DNA of 64,000 bases from Thiosocius sp942490985 (GCA_942490985.1 CALNYW010000005.1:558001-622000); one strand, 5' to 3'; positions 8,605 to 17,158 are shown, numbered from the stretch's first letter. Notes: a model not told the origin generated them from the sequence alone. Numbers and translations: made by a program.

Positions 8605-9822
8605 TTAACGGATGATTGGGCGGTTCAGCGAGGGCAACTCGACACCATGACCGAGTGCGATGCGCTCAAACCGGCGCCGCAGCGGGCCGATGCGTCCTGC
8701 CACCCCAAGCCCGAGATTACGCAGCACTGAAACACCCGGGGCCTGGCTACCGAACAGGTGCTTGAAGCCATCCATGGCCAGTTGCGTGGCGGTATTGTGA
8801 CCACGGCGGGCACGTTCGTAGGGGCGCAGCGTGCGCAACGCACCGAGCGGACGACTGGCCTGCCGGCCTGCCACCAGGGCATCGACCAGCGCCCCGACAT
8901 CGAGCAGACCAAGATTGACGCCCTGCCCTGCCAGTGGATGAATCACGTGCGCGGCGTCGCCAACCAGGGCGATCCCGGGTGTCACGTACTGCTCGGCATG
9001 CTGCAAGCGCAGCGGAAACGCGGCACGCTCGCCGAGCAAACTGAGCTGACCGAGCCGCGCCTCGCTCATCGCGGTGAGTTCTGCGTCAAAGTCCTCGACC
9101 GCCAGCGTCGTGAGGTGTCCGGCCTCGTCGGGTGTCGTCGACCAGACGATCGAAAACAGATCACGTTGGATGGGCAGCAACGCCAATGGGCCGTCGACCA
9201 TAAAACGCTGCCACGCGGTCGACTGGTTGCCCGCCTCGGCGCGCACGGTCGCGACCACCGCGGTCTGTTGATAGTCTTCGACACGACAGGCAATCCCGGC
9301 GGCGTCACGCACCTGCGACCGGGCGCCATCGGCACCGACAAGCAGACCCGCTTGCACCGTGCTGCCGTCATCCAGGGTCACTACCACGCCGTGCGCAGTC
9401 GTTTGTTGGCTGCGAATCGCCGCCGGTGCCGCCTGCTTGACGTCGGTGCCAGCCAACGCCTGCCACAGCGCACGCACCAACACCCGGTTTTCGATGATGT
9501 GGCCGAGGTTCGGCTCGGCGAGGTCGGCGGCGTCGAAATGGATCTCACCCAGTCCCGCCTGGTCCCACACGTGCATGTGCTGGTACGGCGTCGCCCGGTC
9601 TTTGATGATCGCCGACCACACGCCGAGGTTTTCGAACAGCTGTTGCGACGCACGGGTGATTGCCGAAACACGCAGATCGTAGCTACCGTCATCCCAGTCA
9701 AGCGGCGGTGGCCGGGCCTCAATCAGCACGACGGAGAACTCGCGTTGCGCCAGCGCCAACGCCAGCGCTGCGCCGACCATGCCGCCGCCGGCGATCGCTA
9801 CGTCGTATCTCGTCTCAGTCAA
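8605..9822 (-). CDS. ubiI: FAD-dependent ubiquinone ring hydroxylase, UbiI/VisC type
   Basis: A 405-residue flavoprotein monooxygenase of the UbiH/UbiF/COQ6 family. The start is a TTG at 9822 (LTETRYDVAIAGGGMVG), because this places the dinucleotide-binding motif at the N terminus; it overlaps the upstream ubiH stop by 8 bp, suggesting translational coupling. Motifs: GGGMVGA for FAD near residue 10, DGARS near 155, and GDAAHVIHPLAGQG near 280, the second FAD signature of aromatic hydroxylases. Position after ygfB-pepP-ubiH matches E. coli visC (ubiI), whose product performs the C5 hydroxylation of the ubiquinone precursor. The two paralogues here are separated by gene order more than by sequence, so the C5 assignment is moderately secure. 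Confidence 0.82.
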   Translation of the reverse strand: MTETRYDVAIAGGGMVGAALALALAQREFSVVLIEARPPPLDWDDGSYDLRVSAITRASQQLFENLGVWSAIIKDRATPYQHMHVWDQAGLGEIHFDAADLAEPNLGHIIENRVLVRALWQALAGTDVKQAAPAAIRSQQTTAHGVVVTLDDGSTVQAGLLVGADGARSQVRDAAGIACRVEDYQQTAVVATVRAEAGNQSTAWQRFMVDGPLALLPIQRDLFSIVWSTTPDEAGHLTTLAVEDFDAELTAMSEARLGQLSLLGERAAFPLRLQHAEQYVTPGIALVGDAAHVIHPLAGQGVNLGLLDVGALVDALVAGRQASRPLGALRTLRPYERARRGHNTATQLAMDGFKHLFGSQAPGVSVLRNLGLGVAGRIGPLRRRFERIALGHGVELPSLNRPIIR

Positions 9823-11044
9823 GCGGCACCCCCCGCGCCAGGCGCGGCTGGCGTCCGAGCAGACCCATGGCCGCGCGGGCGAGCGGGCGCTTGGCCCCCG
9901 GCACCAACTCCATCGCCAGCAGGCCAAGATTGCGGCCGATCTGCAGGGTCTTCAACGGATTGCTGAACAGCCGCGCCAGGCCATCTGTTGCCAACGCGAC
10001 ACCCCGTTGTTCGCCGAGGCGCCACTGCTCGTAGCGCGCCAGGGTCTCCGGCGCGCCGATGTCGTCGCCGTCTCGCTGTGCATCGGCGATCACCTCCGCC
10101 AACGCCGCGACGTCGCGGATACCCAAGTTGAAGCCCTGACCGGCAATCGGGTGCAGGGTGTGCGCGGCATTACCGATGATCGCGACGCGCCCCCGCACCG
10201 ACTCCAACACGCGCAGCAGGCTCAACGGGTAGGCCGAGCGTTTGCCGACCCGTGAAAAGCGGCCCAGGCGATAGCCAAACCGAGACTGGAAGGCACGCAG
10301 GAAGGCGTCATCGTCGAGCGCCAGGGTGGCCTCGACGTCACCGTCGGCGACCGTCCAGACCAATGCGCAACGCCCATCACTCATCGGCAGCAGCGCTACC
10401 GGGCCACTGTCGGTAAAACGCTCATAGGCGACGTTGCAGTGCGGCTGCGAGGGCGAGATGTTCGCAACGACCGCCGATTGCCCGTAGGTCCAGCGCCTGA
10501 CCGGCACGTCGAGCTGCTCGCGGATGGCCGACTTGCCGCCGTCGGCGGCGACCAATAACTGGCAGTCCAGCGGCGTCATCACGCCCTGCTGCTCGATCTC
10601 GACCCTGACCCGATCACCATCATCGACAAAATCGACCACGCGCGCCGGCGCGATCACGTCGAGACTGCTGTCGGCCTGCAGGTGCTTGAGCAACACCCGG
10701 CCAAGCGCTCGCGCCGTGACCACCAGGCCGAGCGCCGGCACGCCTTCAGCGGCTGCACTCAACCGCGTCGCGCCGAAATGCCCACGGTCCGAGACGTGGA
10801 TGTTTTTGATCGGCTCGGCGATGTCCTGCAAGGAGGGCCACACGCCCATCGCCTCGAAGATACGCCGAGTCCCGTGCGCTAATGCGATCGCCCGGTCGTC
10901 GTAGCTGGGCTGACTGTCGGCATCGGGCACATGCGCCTCGACCAGCGCAATCTTCAAACCGCGCCCACTGAGCGAGATGGCGAGGCTCGCGCCGACCATG
11001 CCGCCGCCGACGATGACCAGGTCGTAGCACCGTTGCTCGCTCAT
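9815..11044 (-). CDS. ubiH: 2-octaprenyl-6-methoxyphenol hydroxylase UbiH
   Basis: A 409-residue FAD-dependent hydroxylase. It has the N-terminal FAD motif VGGGMVGASLA, the central DGGKSAIRE motif, and GNAAHTLHPIAGQGFNLG near residue 290, which is the family signature (GN in place of the more usual GD). In the ubiquinone pathway UbiH catalyses the C1 hydroxylation. The start ATG at 11044 overlaps the pepP stop by 4 bp (ATGA), and the end overlaps the ubiI start, so pepP-ubiH-ubiI form one tightly coupled unit, as in E. coli. The C terminus (RARLARGVPLD) is typical in length. Confidence 0.87.
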   Translation of the reverse strand: MSEQRCYDLVIVGGGMVGASLAISLSGRGLKIALVEAHVPDADSQPSYDDRAIALAHGTRRIFEAMGVWPSLQDIAEPIKNIHVSDRGHFGATRLSAAAEGVPALGLVVTARALGRVLLKHLQADSSLDVIAPARVVDFVDDGDRVRVEIEQQGVMTPLDCQLLVAADGGKSAIREQLDVPVRRWTYGQSAVVANISPSQPHCNVAYERFTDSGPVALLPMSDGRCALVWTVADGDVEATLALDDDAFLRAFQSRFGYRLGRFSRVGKRSAYPLSLLRVLESVRGRVAIIGNAAHTLHPIAGQGFNLGIRDVAALAEVIADAQRDGDDIGAPETLARYEQWRLGEQRGVALATDGLARLFSNPLKTLQIGRNLGLLAMELVPGAKRPLARAAMGLLGRQPRLARGVPLD

Positions 11045-12348
11045 GCCGCCATCACCGCTTCGATCTGTGCAACGGTCTTCGGCGCATCTTTACTGAGCAC
11101 GTCCGGCTCGCCGCGGGTCACCAGCACGTCGTCTTCGATCCGGATACCAATGCCCTGCCATTTCTTTGCGACACCCTTCGCGCCGCGCGGGATGTAGAGA
11201 CCCGGTTCGACGGTCAACACCATGCCGGGCTCCAGCTGGCGCCAATGGCCATCGACCTTGTAATCGCCGACGTCATGGACATCCATGCCTAACCAGTGAC
11301 CGGTGCGGTGCATGTAGAACTTGGTATAGGCCTGCGACTTCATCGCCTTGGCCAGTGTGCCACGCAACAGGCCCAGCTTGAGCAGCCCCTTGGTCAACAC
11401 GCGGACCGCGGCCTGGTGCGGGTCGTTCCAGTGATTGCCGGCGCGCACCTTCGCGATAGCGGCCTGCTGGGCCTCGAGCACAAGTTCATACAAGGCCCGC
11501 TGCGGCGCGGTGAATTGCCCGTTGACCGGGAAGGTGCGGGTAATATCAGAGGCGTAGCAATCGAGCTCGCAACCGGCGTCGATCAGCACCAGGTCGCCAT
11601 CGTTCAACGGCTCACTGTTCTCGATGTAGTGCAGCACGCAGGCATTGTTGCCGCCGCCAACGATCGACGGGTAGGCCAGCTGCGGTGCGCCGTGCATCTG
11701 GCAATGATGACTAAACGTCGCCGCCAACTGATACTCGGTCTTACCGGGTGCACAGCTGCGCATCAGCTTGGTGTGTGCCTGCGCGGACAGCTTGGCCGCA
11801 CGGCGCATCGTCGCGATCTCTGCACGACTTTTATACAGCCGCATGTCATGCAGAAAATGATCCAGCGCCAGGAACTCGGTCGGCCCATGCACGCCGGCGC
11901 GCGCGCGCGCGCGCACCTGGCTGACCCAGTCCGAGACTTTTTTATCGAACCCGGGATCAGTACCCATCGCGAAAAACACCCGGACTCGCTCTTCGAGCAG
12001 GCCCGGCAGGATGTCGTCGAGATCGGTTATCGGGAAGGCATCGTCGGCGCCAAAGTCCGCCATCGCACCTTCCAGGCCGGCCCGATAGCCGTCCCACATC
12101 TCCTTGGTCGGGTCTTTTTCCCGGCAGAACAAGATGTATTCACCATGCGCGCGGCCCGGCACCAAAACTAACACCGCGTCGGGCTCGTCGAAGCCGGTCA
12201 GGTAATGAAAGTCGCTGTCCGGCCGAAACGGGTAATGCACGTCGCGATTGCGCACCCGCTCGCTGCCGGTCGGCAGGATGGCGATGCTGTGGGGGCCCAT
12301 CATTCCCATCAACTGGCGTCGACGGCGTTTGAACTCGTTAGCTGTCAT
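11041..12348 (-). CDS. pepP: Xaa-Pro aminopeptidase P
   Basis: A 435-residue cytosolic metallopeptidase (M24B) that removes N-terminal residues preceding proline. The N-terminal aminopeptidase-P domain (residues ~1-135) contains HYPFRPDSDFHYLTGF. The catalytic pita-bread domain shows the five metal ligands: Asp in VLIDAGCELD, Asp in ASDITRTFP, His in GHWLGMDVHDVG, Glu in TVEPGLYI and Glu in IRIEDDVLV. The start overlaps ygfB by 11 bp. A (GC)9 dinucleotide tract within the gene encodes an Arg-Ala repeat. The position between ygfB and ubiH is conserved in gammaproteobacteria. Confidence 0.93.
   Translation of the reverse strand: MTANEFKRRRRQLMGMMGPHSIAILPTGSERVRNRDVHYPFRPDSDFHYLTGFDEPDAVLVLVPGRAHGEYILFCREKDPTKEMWDGYRAGLEGAMADFGADDAFPITDLDDILPGLLEERVRVFFAMGTDPGFDKKVSDWVSQVRARARAGVHGPTEFLALDHFLHDMRLYKSRAEIATMRRAAKLSAQAHTKLMRSCAPGKTEYQLAATFSHHCQMHGAPQLAYPSIVGGGNNACVLHYIENSEPLNDGDLVLIDAGCELDCYASDITRTFPVNGQFTAPQRALYELVLEAQQAAIAKVRAGNHWNDPHQAAVRVLTKGLLKLGLLRGTLAKAMKSQAYTKFYMHRTGHWLGMDVHDVGDYKVDGHWRQLEPGMVLTVEPGLYIPRGAKGVAKKWQGIGIRIEDDVLVTRGEPDVLSKDAPKTVAQIEAVMAA
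11897..11914. repeat. (GC)9 dinucleotide tract inside pepP
   Basis: Eighteen bases of uninterrupted alternating G and C within the pepP coding region. It encodes alternating Arg and Ala in the linker between the N-terminal and catalytic domains. Alternating purine-pyrimidine tracts of this length can form Z-DNA and can slip during replication; a one-unit slip would shift the reading frame. Confidence 0.9.
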
Positions 12349-12928
12349 TGGCCTCGTTTCCCTTAGATCTTTCTTCCCGGAGCAACAACACGCCGACCCG
12401 AAGATACTCTTCGATCTCGATCAGTGCCGATTGGTTCTCACTGCTGTTGTCGACATCGTCGGTCGCCAAGCGGGTGATCTCAGTGATGTCACGCAGCAGA
12501 TCGCGCATCTGTGGCGAGGCCTGCTTGATGATCGCGTCACCGCCCAAGCCAATGCCGTACAAGAAGCCCTGGCACCAGTCACCCACGGCAGCGAGACGTT
12601 GCGCATCAACCACGAGGTCTTCGGGAAGAAACAGCGCAAAGCCTTGATCGGCTGCATCGGCGTCCGCAATCACACTGGCGAACAAGCGGTCCAGCAACGC
12701 CCGGCACTCACCGGCAAGCACGTCGGAAGGATCGAAATCCGAATAAAGTTCTTGCTGCCAAAACGCCAGCGGACCCTCTACGCCCGACAGCTGCAAGCCC
12801 ACCGCAAAGCCGTGGGCTTCGGCCGTGCTGTGCGCGGCGTTGCAGCGGTCCAGCGCCGCCTGAAACTCGTGATAATCCGGCAGGGCAACACGCTTATCGA
12901 TGTCATTCACGGACGGTAATACACGCAA
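12338..12928 (-). CDS. ygfB: YgfB/UPF0149 (YecA-like) family protein
   Basis: A 196-residue acidic helical protein. The family is recognised by AEAHGFAVGLQLSGVEG near residue 38 and by WCQGFLYGIGLGG near residue 117. It is the first gene of the ygfB-pepP-ubiH-ubiI unit, facing the zapA locus across a 139-bp divergent region. No C-terminal SEC-C zinc motif is present, so it is the short YgfB form rather than YecA. The biochemical role is poorly defined; in Pseudomonas a YgfB protein has been linked to regulation of beta-lactam resistance genes, but nothing here shows that function. Confidence 0.85.
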   Translation of the reverse strand: MRVLPSVNDIDKRVALPDYHEFQAALDRCNAAHSTAEAHGFAVGLQLSGVEGPLAFWQQELYSDFDPSDVLAGECRALLDRLFASVIADADAADQGFALFLPEDLVVDAQRLAAVGDWCQGFLYGIGLGGDAIIKQASPQMRDLLRDITEITRLATDDVDNSSENQSALIEIEEYLRVGVLLLREERSKGNEANDS

Positions 12929-13067
12929 AGGGAAGTACGGATGGAAATCCTATCATGGTGGCCCATTGACCCCGTTCCGGCACCGAAACCATAATTGATG
13001 CTTGAAGACACCGGCCCGACGGCATCCGCCTGCGTCATCGATCACCCAAAACAGGCACGCACTGCAT

Positions 13068-13301
13068 ATGAGTTCGAACGATAACCAGGGCATTGAGGAG
13101 CAAGATCTGCGCGCACTCGAGGTGCGTGTCGAGGAACTGATTCGCGCCTGTGCACACCTCAAGGACGAGAACAAAACCTTGCGCGCGCAGGAGCAAATAC
13201 TGGTCGGTGAGCGAGACCGTCTCGCCGAGAAGAATGACCAAGCCAAGCAGCGAGTCGAGTCAATGATCGGCCGACTCAAGCGCTTGGAGAATCAAGCATG
13301 A
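13068..13301 (+). CDS. ZapB-like coiled-coil protein (TIGR02449 family)
   Basis: A 77-residue protein starting at ATG 13068 (MSSNDNQG); the longer frame upstream is not supported. After a short acidic start, nearly the whole chain is a heptad-patterned coiled coil (LEVRVEELIRACAHLKDEN through RVESMIGRLKRLE). It overlaps zapA by 4 bp (ATGA), so the two are translationally coupled. Members of this small family sit immediately before zapA in pseudomonads, xanthomonads and relatives. The coiled coil and the partner suggest an FtsZ-ring-associated role analogous to ZapB, which is inference. Confidence 0.85.
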   Translation: MSSNDNQGIEEQDLRALEVRVEELIRACAHLKDENKTLRAQEQILVGERDRLAEKNDQAKQRVESMIGRLKRLENQA

Positions 13302-13612
13302 GCAAACCGAACGATCCGGTCGCGGTCAGCATCCTCGGCAAGGAATATCGCATCGCCTGCGACCCGGGCACAGAAGATGAGCTGGTCAGCGCGGCACGTT
13401 TTCTCGACACACGCATGCGCGAGGTGCGCGGCTCCGGCAAGGTTATCGGCACCGATCGCATCGCGGTGATGGTCGCGCTCAACCTCGCGCATGAGCTGCT
13501 CACCGAGAAAACAGAACAAAACTCCGCGGCAAATTCGGCCAGCAAGCGACTTCGCGCGCTGCGCGAACGCATTGAAATCGCGTTGAACGACAGCACGCAG
13601 TTGGAGCTGTAA
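13298..13612 (+). CDS. zapA: Cell division protein ZapA
   Basis: A 104-residue FtsZ-ring-associated protein. The N-terminal half has the family pattern VAVSILGKEYRIACDPG followed by LVSAARFLDTRMREVR; the C-terminal half (residues ~60-100) is the helix that forms a dimeric and tetrameric coiled coil. ZapA bundles FtsZ protofilaments at mid-cell. It is coupled to the upstream coiled-coil gene and followed by 6S RNA and the cyclo-ligase gene, the zapA-ssrS-fau order seen across gammaproteobacteria. Confidence 0.92.
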   Translation: MSKPNDPVAVSILGKEYRIACDPGTEDELVSAARFLDTRMREVRGSGKVIGTDRIAVMVALNLAHELLTEKTEQNSAANSASKRLRALRERIEIALNDSTQLEL

Positions 13613-13684
13613 TGCCGCCCGTCCAATAACCCGACCGCTTCCGCCTAGAACTCTGGCGCGTTTGGGTTTAGCCTTGTACTTAGA

Positions 13685-13870
13685 CATTCCCTGCGGTGTT
13701 CGATAGCCGGCCCGATATTCCCTTGAGCCTATGCTTATGCACCCCGGGACCGAATACCGTTGGTTAGTGTGCATGTCCGCCTCGTAGCGGAAAGCCTGAG
13801 ACCTCGCTTCGGTCCCACTTGAACCTCACGGTTCAAGGATGACGGCCAGTACCGGCACAGGTGGGGGATG
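13685..13870 (+). ncRNA. ssrS: 6S RNA
   Basis: Between zapA and the 5-formyl-THF cyclo-ligase gene lies a sequence that follows the 6S plan. Complementary ends (ATTCCC near 13686 and GGGGGAT near 13863-13869) close a long rod. There is a conserved 5' arm around CCCTTGAGCC at 13770, a GGTTGGTTAGTG-like central segment near 13802-13815, and the TTGAACC...GGTTCAA hairpin at about 13818-13837 that matches the CCTTGAACCAAGGGTTCAAGG region of the E. coli RNA. 6S RNA mimics an open promoter and sequesters sigma-70 RNA polymerase in stationary phase. Exact ends are approximate. It would be cotranscribed or processed with the downstream gene, as in E. coli ssrS-ygfA. Confidence 0.85.
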
Positions 13871-13884
13871 TCTCTTCATTGCTG

Positions 13885-14511
13885 ATGACCGACCCAGACA
13901 CTCTCCGCCGACAACTGCGCCAGGCACGCCGGAACCTCAGCAAACGTGAGCGTGCTGACGCTACAAAAGCGGCGCTCGTGCGCATCCAACGACTTCCTCG
14001 CTACATGAACGCCCGTCGCGTGGCGTTATACGTCGGCGCCGACGGTGAGCTATGCCCGTTGACCCTTGCCGATCGTGCCCGTGCACAAGGAAAAATCATT
14101 TGCCTACCGGTCTTGCACCCCTTCAGCGCAGGCCGTTTGTTGTTTTGCGCCTGGAGAGCCGGCGAACGACTTCGCAAGAATCGATTTGGCATTCCGGAAC
14201 CGATTCCCAGCGCTGGCAACATCATCTCGCCGCGACGGCTTGATGTGGTGATCACGCCACTCCTTGGATTTGACGAACGCGGCCACCGACTCGGCATGGG
14301 TGGCGGCTATTACGATCGCACCTTTGCATTTCGCCGTCGGCACCCGCGCTGGCGTCGCCCGTTCATGCTTGGACTCGCGCACGAAGTGCAAAAAACGGCT
14401 CATCTGCAATCCGAACCCTGGGATGTTCCGCTCGATGCCGTGGTTACCAACATTGCGACCTACCTCTACCGCTGCACATCGACAACTCAAAATCAAAACG
14501 CGCATCGCTGA
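13885..14511 (+). CDS. fau: 5-formyltetrahydrofolate cyclo-ligase
   Basis: A 208-residue enzyme that converts 5-formyl-THF to 5,10-methenyl-THF using ATP. Start ATG 13885 (MTDPDTLRRQLRQARR) is preferred to a GTG at 13861, which would lie inside the 3' strand of 6S RNA. The family signature is clear: RFGIPEP near residue 100 and GHRLGMGGGYYDR near 137-149, the ATP-binding loop. It follows 6S RNA directly, the classic arrangement. The tail after NIATYLYRC is short and polar and differs from most homologues. Confidence 0.92.
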   Translation: MTDPDTLRRQLRQARRNLSKRERADATKAALVRIQRLPRYMNARRVALYVGADGELCPLTLADRARAQGKIICLPVLHPFSAGRLLFCAWRAGERLRKNRFGIPEPIPSAGNIISPRRLDVVITPLLGFDERGHRLGMGGGYYDRTFAFRRRHPRWRRPFMLGLAHEVQKTAHLQSEPWDVPLDAVVTNIATYLYRCTSTTQNQNAHR

Positions 14512-14865
14512 ACCATCGAGCTTGATGGACAACGCAAGCAATTGCGCAAGACGCATGACGGATAGCTACATCGAGACGTTCCAACGTTATCGAATACAGC
14601 CGAAATTACACGCCTTAAACGCAAAACATCATTCGCAACGTTGAAGGAGATGAGCCTGCGCAGTGTGTGATGCGTCAGCAAACTAAATCACGTTTAACAA
14701 GCTATACATCGGGTGAACACAAACAACGGCTTTTGAAATTGTTTAAAGAAAACGCTAAAGCCTTGAATGCAAAAGACGATAACGTCATTGACTTCCTAGT
14801 AATTTTGTATTCCTTGTTTATACTCATGCCATGGTCTATGGCACATGCTTAACCGGAGGGGGTTT
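14512..14865. other. AT-richer intergenic region upstream of the H1-like gene
   Basis: About 350 bp that is noticeably richer in A and T than its surroundings. A TATACT hexamer at 14819-14824 could be a -10 element, but I find no well-spaced -35. A small inverted repeat (TGCCAT at 14827-14832, ATGGCA at 14838-14843) precedes the ribosome binding site GGAGGG at 14856. A 61-codon open frame beginning with GTG at 14667 has no well-placed ribosome binding site and is not called. Confidence 0.45.
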
Positions 14866-15291
14866 ATGGCAGTCAAGAAGAAGGCGTCAGCAAAGAAGAA
14901 GTCGGTAGCCAAGAAGGCGACGACGAAACGTAAAGTAGCCGCCAAGAAAAAGGCAGCACCAAAGCGCAAAAAGGTAGCCGCGAAAAAGAAAGCAGCACCA
15001 AAGCGCAAAAAAGTAGCGGCAAAGAAGAAGGCCGCGCCAAAGCGTAAGAAGGTTGCCGCGAAAAAGAAAGCAGCACCAAAGCGCAAGAAGGTCGCGGCAA
15101 AGAAAAAGGCCGCACCAAAACGCAAGAAGGTCGCGGCAAAGAAAAAAGCTGCGCCCAAACGTAAAAAGGTAGCGGCAAAGAAAAAGGCCGCACCAAAACG
15201 TAAGAAGGTCGCAGCAAAGAAAAAAGCCGCGCCCACGCGTAAAAAGGTCGCTGCTCGGCCACGCAAGGTGACTCCGCGTAAAAAGCGCTGA
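14866..15291 (+). CDS. Lysine/alanine-rich histone H1-like repeat protein
   Basis: A 141-residue, extremely basic protein that starts at ATG 14866 (MAVKKKASAKK) behind a strong GGAGGG site; the frame upstream of this ATG is not needed. After a 22-residue lysine-rich lead, eight tandem units of the form KKVAAKKKAAPKR (the first lacks one Lys, the last has Thr for Lys) fill residues 23-125, then a tail ending in TPRKKR. Composition is almost only Lys, Ala, Arg, Pro and Val. This resembles the C-terminal tail of eukaryotic H1 and bacterial H1-like proteins such as AlgP of Pseudomonas and the Hc1/Hc2 and BpH1 group. DNA binding and compaction are expected. A strong terminator follows, so it is probably a single-gene transcript. 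Confidence 0.85.
   Translation: MAVKKKASAKKKSVAKKATTKRKVAAKKKAAPKRKKVAAKKKAAPKRKKVAAKKKAAPKRKKVAAKKKAAPKRKKVAAKKKAAPKRKKVAAKKKAAPKRKKVAAKKKAAPKRKKVAAKKKAAPTRKKVAARPRKVTPRKKR
14932..15240 (+). repeat. Eight tandem ~39-bp coding repeats
   Basis: Tandem units of 39 bp (the first 36 bp) each encode KKVAAKKKAAPKR. Codon choice varies between units (gcg/gca/gcc for Ala, aaa/aag for Lys), so the amino-acid repeat is better conserved than the DNA. That argues for selection on the protein rather than a very recent expansion. The number of copies is likely to vary between strains. Confidence 0.9.
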
Positions 15292-15312
15292 GCCGCATCT
15301 CAGATAAACAAG

Positions 15313-15332
15313 GCCCGGCGTTACCGCCGGGC
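15313..15332 (+). terminator. Intrinsic terminator after the H1-like gene
   Basis: An 8-bp G+C stem (15313-15320 with 15325-15332, loop TTAC) is followed by TTTGTTG on the plus strand. On the minus strand it is also followed by a T-containing tract, so it may serve the converging ilvA transcript as well. Confidence 0.85.
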
Positions 15333-15456
15333 TTTGTTGCGTTTAATGCCACAACCCGGCCGAATTACGGATAGCGCCGGGCGGGCTTCGGTGTCTTGAA
15401 GGGATGGCCTTTGCGGCGACGGCACCGTTGCTGCAGGGCAAGCGTGTCGAGCGGCC

Positions 15457-16980
15457 TCAATCGCCACCTTTGGCGAACAAGCGATAAGCAATATTGTCGG
15501 TTTCTTCGGAGTATTCATAACCGGAATCGGCCATATAACTCCGAAACGCCTTCGTCTCGGCCGCGTCCAGTTGCAGCCCAACCAATACACGCCCATAGGC
15601 AGCGCCGTGATTGCGGTAATGAAACAGGCTGATGTTCCAGCCACGCGAAAACCCTTTTAGGAATTCCAATAGGGCACCCGGCCGTTCGGGGAACTCGAAG
15701 CGGAACAGCTTTTCGTTGACGGCCTGCGGCGCATGACCGCCCACCATGTAACGAATATGCAGCTTGGCCGTCTCGTTATCGGTCAAGTCGACCACTTCAA
15801 AGCCCTTTTCCAACAATGAGGCCTTCAGCGCTTCGCGTTCTTCGTTGCCATTACGCAGTTCCACACCGCAGAAGACCTCGGCCAGCTGTTGGTCGGCAAA
15901 ACGATAGTTGAACTCCGTGATACTGCGTTTACCCAACGCGCGGCAGAACGCGAGAAAACTCCCTGGCTTCTCGGGGATCTGCACCGCGAACAACGCCTCT
16001 CGTTGCTCACCCACCTCGGCTCGTTCGGCAATATGCCGCAAGCGATCGAAGTTGACGTTGGCGCCACTCATAATCGCAATCAGTGTCTGATCCGTAATCT
16101 GTTCACGCGCGACGTACTTTTTCAAACCCGCTATTGCCAATGCCCCGGCGGGCTCCGAGACACTGCGTGTATCGTCAAAACCGTCTTTGACCGCCGCGCA
16201 CAGCTCGTCGGTCGACACCAGGATCACCTCGTCAACGGTCTCGCGCGCGACACGGAAGGTCTCCTTGCCGATCTGCTTGACCGCGACGCCATCAGCGAAC
16301 AGGCCAACGCGCGGCAGCTTGACACGACGACCGGCGGCCATTGCACGTTCGAGCGTCGGCGCATCTTCCGGCTCGACACCGATCACCTTGATATCAGGGC
16401 GGACGTGCTTGATGTAGGCCGCGACACCGGCGATCAGACCGCCGCCGCCGACCGGCACGAACACCGCATGGATCGGATCGGCGTGTTGGCGCAGGATCTC
16501 CATGCCGATGGTGCCCTGCCCGGCAATGACATCGGGATCATCGAACGGATGAATAAATGCCAGCTTCTTGTCTTCGGCAAGTTTCAGCGCGTACGCGTAG
16601 GCATCGTCATAGGCGTCACCCTGCAGGACCGCCTTGCCGCCCAGCCGCCGCACGGTGTCGACCTTGATCGCCGGCGTGGTCACCGGCATAACGATGGTGG
16701 TCGGGATACCCAGCCGGCTACCGGCCAACGCGACGCCCTGCGCATGGTTGCCGGCCGATGCGGCCACGACCCCGGTCTTACGCTGTGCTTCGGGCAACTG
16801 GCAGATCTTGTTGTAGGCACCGCGCAGTTTGAACGAGAACACCTGTTGTTGGTCTTCCCGTTTCAACAACACGCGGTTACCGGTGCGCTTCGACAAGCGG
16901 GCCGCGGGTTCCAATGCCGATTCGACGGCGACGTCATAAACGCGTGCGCGGAGGATCCGTTCGAGGTAACTGCGAGACAT
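15457..16980 (-). CDS. ilvA: Threonine ammonia-lyase (biosynthetic)
   Basis: A 507-residue PLP enzyme that deaminates threonine to 2-oxobutyrate, the first step to isoleucine. The catalytic domain (residues ~1-320) has the PLP lysine in VFSFKLRGA (K51) and the glycine-rich phosphate loop PVGGGGLIAG near residue 185. The C terminus (about 335-505) carries two ACT-like domains that bind isoleucine and valine; this length and arrangement mark the allosteric biosynthetic form rather than the short catabolic one. It is divergent from rpiA, as in several gammaproteobacteria. Start ATG at 16980 (MSRSYLERILRARVYDV) matches the family N terminus. Confidence 0.95.
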   Translation of the reverse strand: MSRSYLERILRARVYDVAVESALEPAARLSKRTGNRVLLKREDQQQVFSFKLRGAYNKICQLPEAQRKTGVVAASAGNHAQGVALAGSRLGIPTTIVMPVTTPAIKVDTVRRLGGKAVLQGDAYDDAYAYALKLAEDKKLAFIHPFDDPDVIAGQGTIGMEILRQHADPIHAVFVPVGGGGLIAGVAAYIKHVRPDIKVIGVEPEDAPTLERAMAAGRRVKLPRVGLFADGVAVKQIGKETFRVARETVDEVILVSTDELCAAVKDGFDDTRSVSEPAGALAIAGLKKYVAREQITDQTLIAIMSGANVNFDRLRHIAERAEVGEQREALFAVQIPEKPGSFLAFCRALGKRSITEFNYRFADQQLAEVFCGVELRNGNEEREALKASLLEKGFEVVDLTDNETAKLHIRYMVGGHAPQAVNEKLFRFEFPERPGALLEFLKGFSRGWNISLFHYRNHGAAYGRVLVGLQLDAAETKAFRSYMADSGYEYSEETDNIAYRLFAKGGD

Positions 16981-17158
16981 CTGATTTTCCGTTGGGGCGT
17001 GAGCCGAGCCGGCTCAAGCGGGTTAATCGGCCAAGTGTATGTCAGTCACCTACCCGGCGTCGCTCTGGACACGTCGAGCATGGCCGCCGCAGGCCGATCG
17101 ATGCTAATGTTCGCATCCGAAAAACAGGCGCCTAACGCGCTGTAAGACAGGGGCAGAC

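Noticed and set aside
14667..14852. 61-codon plus-strand open frame before the H1-like gene
   Set aside because: No ribosome binding site at proper distance, AT-rich low-complexity product, and it runs up to the leader of the real gene.
14932..15240. Regular repeats considered as a CRISPR array
   Set aside because: The units are contiguous, in frame and coding, with no unique spacers and no cas genes nearby.
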